A stretch of 64,000 nucleotides of DNA, taken from NCBI GenBank assembly GCA_964057225.1, contig OZ059898.1:7502001-7566000 (forward strand). The letters run 5' to 3'. The stretch's first letter is position 1. Every line of letters begins with the position of its first letter. Of the stretch, positions 62,072-64,000 are shown in pieces. The notes under the pieces are model-generated. The model was not told where the DNA came from, did not search any database, and saw only the letters and a list, made by a program, of their open reading frames with translations. The stretch comes from Auanema rhodensis (Eukaryota; Nematoda; Chromadorea; Rhabditida; Rhabditidae). The translations under genes were made by a program, and so were the position numbers.

Positions 62072-62111
62072 ATTAGTTGATTGGAAAAAAATTATTATTC
62101 AATCAACTAAT
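62072..62111. repeat. 12-bp perfect inverted repeat
   Basis: ATTAGTTGATTG (62072-62083) and its exact reverse complement (62100-62111) are separated by 16 A/T-rich bases. It lies directly before a tRNA-like sequence. Confidence 0.85.
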
Positions 62112-62112
62112 G

Positions 62113-62160
62113 TGGGATGAGCTGAGTGATATAGTGGCCAGAACGCTCACTCGATTTCCA
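62113..62160 (+). pseudogene. Degenerate tRNA-like (SINE-like) sequence
   Basis: TGATATAGTGGCCAGAACGC resembles the D-arm/A-box half of a tRNA, and CTCACTCGATTTCC could be a decayed anticodon arm. No B-box (GGTTCGANTCC type) follows, so it is not a functional tRNA. It may be the 5' end of a tRNA-derived short interspersed element or chance. Confidence 0.2.
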
Positions 62161-63326
62161 TATTTATCGATATTATGTATGTTTAATTTTAAATCTTGCA
62201 AGTAATTCCTCTTTCTTATGATCTAATATAAATCTAATTAAAACTATAAAAAAGTGGTAACTATACTAATCAACTTATAATTATATTAATTTAATGAATA
62301 GTGGATCAAAAGCACTCGTAAAGACTATTAGCCAAAAAAAATCTATAAGCTTTTAAATCACTTTGAAGGATTCAAAAATCTGCTAATGGGTTTTTTAAAT
62401 TAATTGACCAATTATGAGAAAGAAATAGAAAGTTTACCTGTCTTTTTTTGTTTTACAAATGATCAATCAATAGTATTTTCTATCATTTTTTATTTTTTGA
62501 CGAGAAAAGTAAAAAAATCTTGAAATAAAAGAAAAAAATCTAGCAGGCACCTGTAATTGAAAATAAATTGGAAATAATGACGGCATAGATGACCGGTTCC
62601 GACATCAGTAATAGGTTCCAAGGCCTGATTCACATTCAACATCATGTCTTGAAGGGGGACAAGCTTTGGATATATGCCAAATGAAGCTGTTCTCGTTCTT
62701 TTTTCGATTGTAGTCTATCATCTTTTCTTTCCTTTAGGAAAATTGATTCATGATCAACACAAGAATAGTGATTTTTCTCTCGAATCAAGTACAAACCAAA
62801 TGATGTCATTATTTTCTCGTTTTCTATTCAAACATTTGGTAGTAAAGCCTGGAATGGTTTCAACTTTAATATTTTAACATTGCTACATCAATCTATTTTG
62901 GAATAATGAAAACGATTTCTCAATATTTGTGGAGAGTTTTTTCATATTTTCTTTTCTATTCATATGACGGTTTCATCTTAGTTATATTGGCAGAAATATT
63001 TCGAAATTTAATTCTATTAACTGGCATATTGTACTTTTTACTCGCCAAAGTATCAAAATGTACAATGAATGGTTGCCGTAACAAAGTAAAATAGCATTCA
63101 ATCGCTCAATGTGTTTTCTTTATGTAATCATAGATTTGTTTATAATTCTTTCAATAGTGCCATTGAGATATTTCGCTCATAAGACTAGAACGTTCTATTT
63201 GAATGGATAAGAAACAGTTCTTTGCTTCCATCTTTCTGTTTAAAAAAATGATTCGAATGTTCTAAATCAAACTGACTCACGTTAAGCTTATGTATACTAA
63301 TCATGCCTACACTTCTGACGAAAGAA

Positions 63327-63405
63327 TATCCTGCAGTGATGGTTCACCGCAGGATAACTAGAGAACGACTGTATCGTTTGACGAGCAAAACAGCTCGTCA
63401 AACGA
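63327..63405. repeat. Two tandem strong hairpins
   Basis: Hairpin 1: TATCCTGC (63327-63334) pairs with GCAGGATA (63349-63356), with an inner GTGA/TCAC stem and a TGGT loop, and one A/C mismatch. Hairpin 2: 13-bp perfect arms 63374-63386 and 63393-63405 around a 6-nt AAAACA loop. Two such GC-containing hairpins within 80 bp are unusual for this AT-rich neighbourhood. Confidence 0.8.
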
Positions 63406-64000
63406 GTTTTACTTTTCTCTCGTTGGTCAGTCAGAAAACTACAAATAGACGTCGATATTCATAAATAGAAAAGAAAGAGAAAAGCGGGAGAGAAGAGGGG
63501 GTGGTATTGAAGTTGGAATGTATGTTCAAGCAAAGAATATATTTTTATAGGTTTAAACATGTTCTATTATGCGCTTAAGATAAAATAAAAATTATATTTT
63601 TGCCAGAAAAAATACTATTTTCATAATTAAATATAAAAATTAAATATTTTTCAAATTCATTTCTCATATAAAGCCTATAGTTGCTACTGTACATTCAAGT
63701 GTTCGTGTACCTGCAACCTGTAAGTCGGTTAATCTGTGATTATATTGTTAAACTATACAATATATGAGGATTTACTATCCGAATACAATAGGAAATACTA
63801 TAACTATTTGAAAATCTTGCTTTACTATACTACATATAGATAACTAAGGTTTTTTTCTTACAGTAAGCGTCATCATATGTATATTATGCTCTTCTGGCCT
63901 CTATAATGTTCATTTCGAACAGGACATTCGTCGTTCATTTTCACCGGAAAATTCTGAAGCTGGATAGTAAGTTTTTCAAAAAAAAAAGGAGAAAAGAAAC

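Larger units (their letters stand above)
57731..64000. other. Intergenic region right of the - strand cluster
   Basis: No recognisable gene. Open frames at 60,317-60,505, 62,674-62,877 and 62,906-63,094 are hydrophobic and of a length expected by chance at this AT content. The stretch contains the GC-rich island at 58.8-59.1 kb, a (TA)n run, an inverted repeat, a tRNA-like remnant and two hairpins, each listed separately. Confidence 0.5.

Noticed and set aside
62674-63094. Two neighbouring 62-67 codon frames on the + strand
   Set aside because: Lengths are as expected by chance at about 30% GC. No splice, promoter or family evidence links them.
1-64000. CRISPR arrays, prophage, integrases, restriction or toxin systems
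   Set aside because: None seen. The DNA is clearly eukaryotic with spliced genes, and no regularly spaced direct repeats or transposase motifs were found by eye.

Overview
The window is eukaryotic nuclear DNA: AT-rich and crowded with (GA)n, (CT)n and (TA)n microsatellites. Its genes are split into many small exons by introns of mostly 40-60 nt, with a few of 0.5-4 kb. Small introns, compact same-strand neighbours, AG acceptors 2-15 nt upstream of start codons, and a Musashi protein whose segment after RRM2 resembles what I remember of nematode MSI-1 all point to a small-genome invertebrate. A nematode, perhaps of the Trichinella/Trichuris side, is my best guess. That placement is inference, not proof.

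Layout. Bases 1 to about 31.6 kb hold no gene I can name. About 1-20 kb is AT-rich with microsatellites, five perfect TGACGTCA palindromes and several isolated exon-like fragments. About 20-31.6 kb is pyrimidine-rich on the + strand with GC-richer islands, and probably acts as the 5' regulatory region of the next gene. From 31,998 to 41,042 (+) lies a Musashi-family RNA-binding protein gene (two RRMs). It has a candidate internal first exon that would give an RRM2-only isoform, a candidate 54-nt cassette exon and two possible C-termini. Its 3' UTR converges on a - strand cluster.

Reading 5' to 3' along the - strand, that cluster holds four items. First is an unrecognised, mostly disordered, probably nuclear protein of about 890 aa with a PP1-type RVxF motif (57,721-48,339, 28 exons modelled). 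Second is a possible single-exon 108-codon gene (47,790-47,464). Third is RPA1, the large subunit of replication protein A (47,044-44,280, 17 exons, 634 aa). Fourth is UBA3, the catalytic subunit of the NEDD8-activating enzyme (44,069-42,268, 12 exons, 431 aa). RPA1 and UBA3 are only 210 nt apart. I built the exon chains by hand and checked reading phase at every junction. RPA1 and UBA3 close without a frame break. Musashi closes from an ATG in a separate upstream exon. The 890-aa gene has one junction, about 56,480 to 55,129, that I cannot fix with confidence.

From 57.7 to 64 kb there is no recognisable gene. It holds a GC-rich island near 58.8-59.1 kb (a candidate promoter for the - strand gene), a 12-bp inverted repeat beside a degenerate tRNA-like stretch near 62.1 kb, and two tandem hairpins near 63.35 kb.

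RPA1 (single-stranded DNA binding in replication and repair) and UBA3 (neddylation, which drives cullin ligases in S phase) share a theme of DNA replication and the cell cycle. Musashi is a post-transcriptional regulator of neural and progenitor cells. I see no sign of a horizontally transferred or defence-type system.
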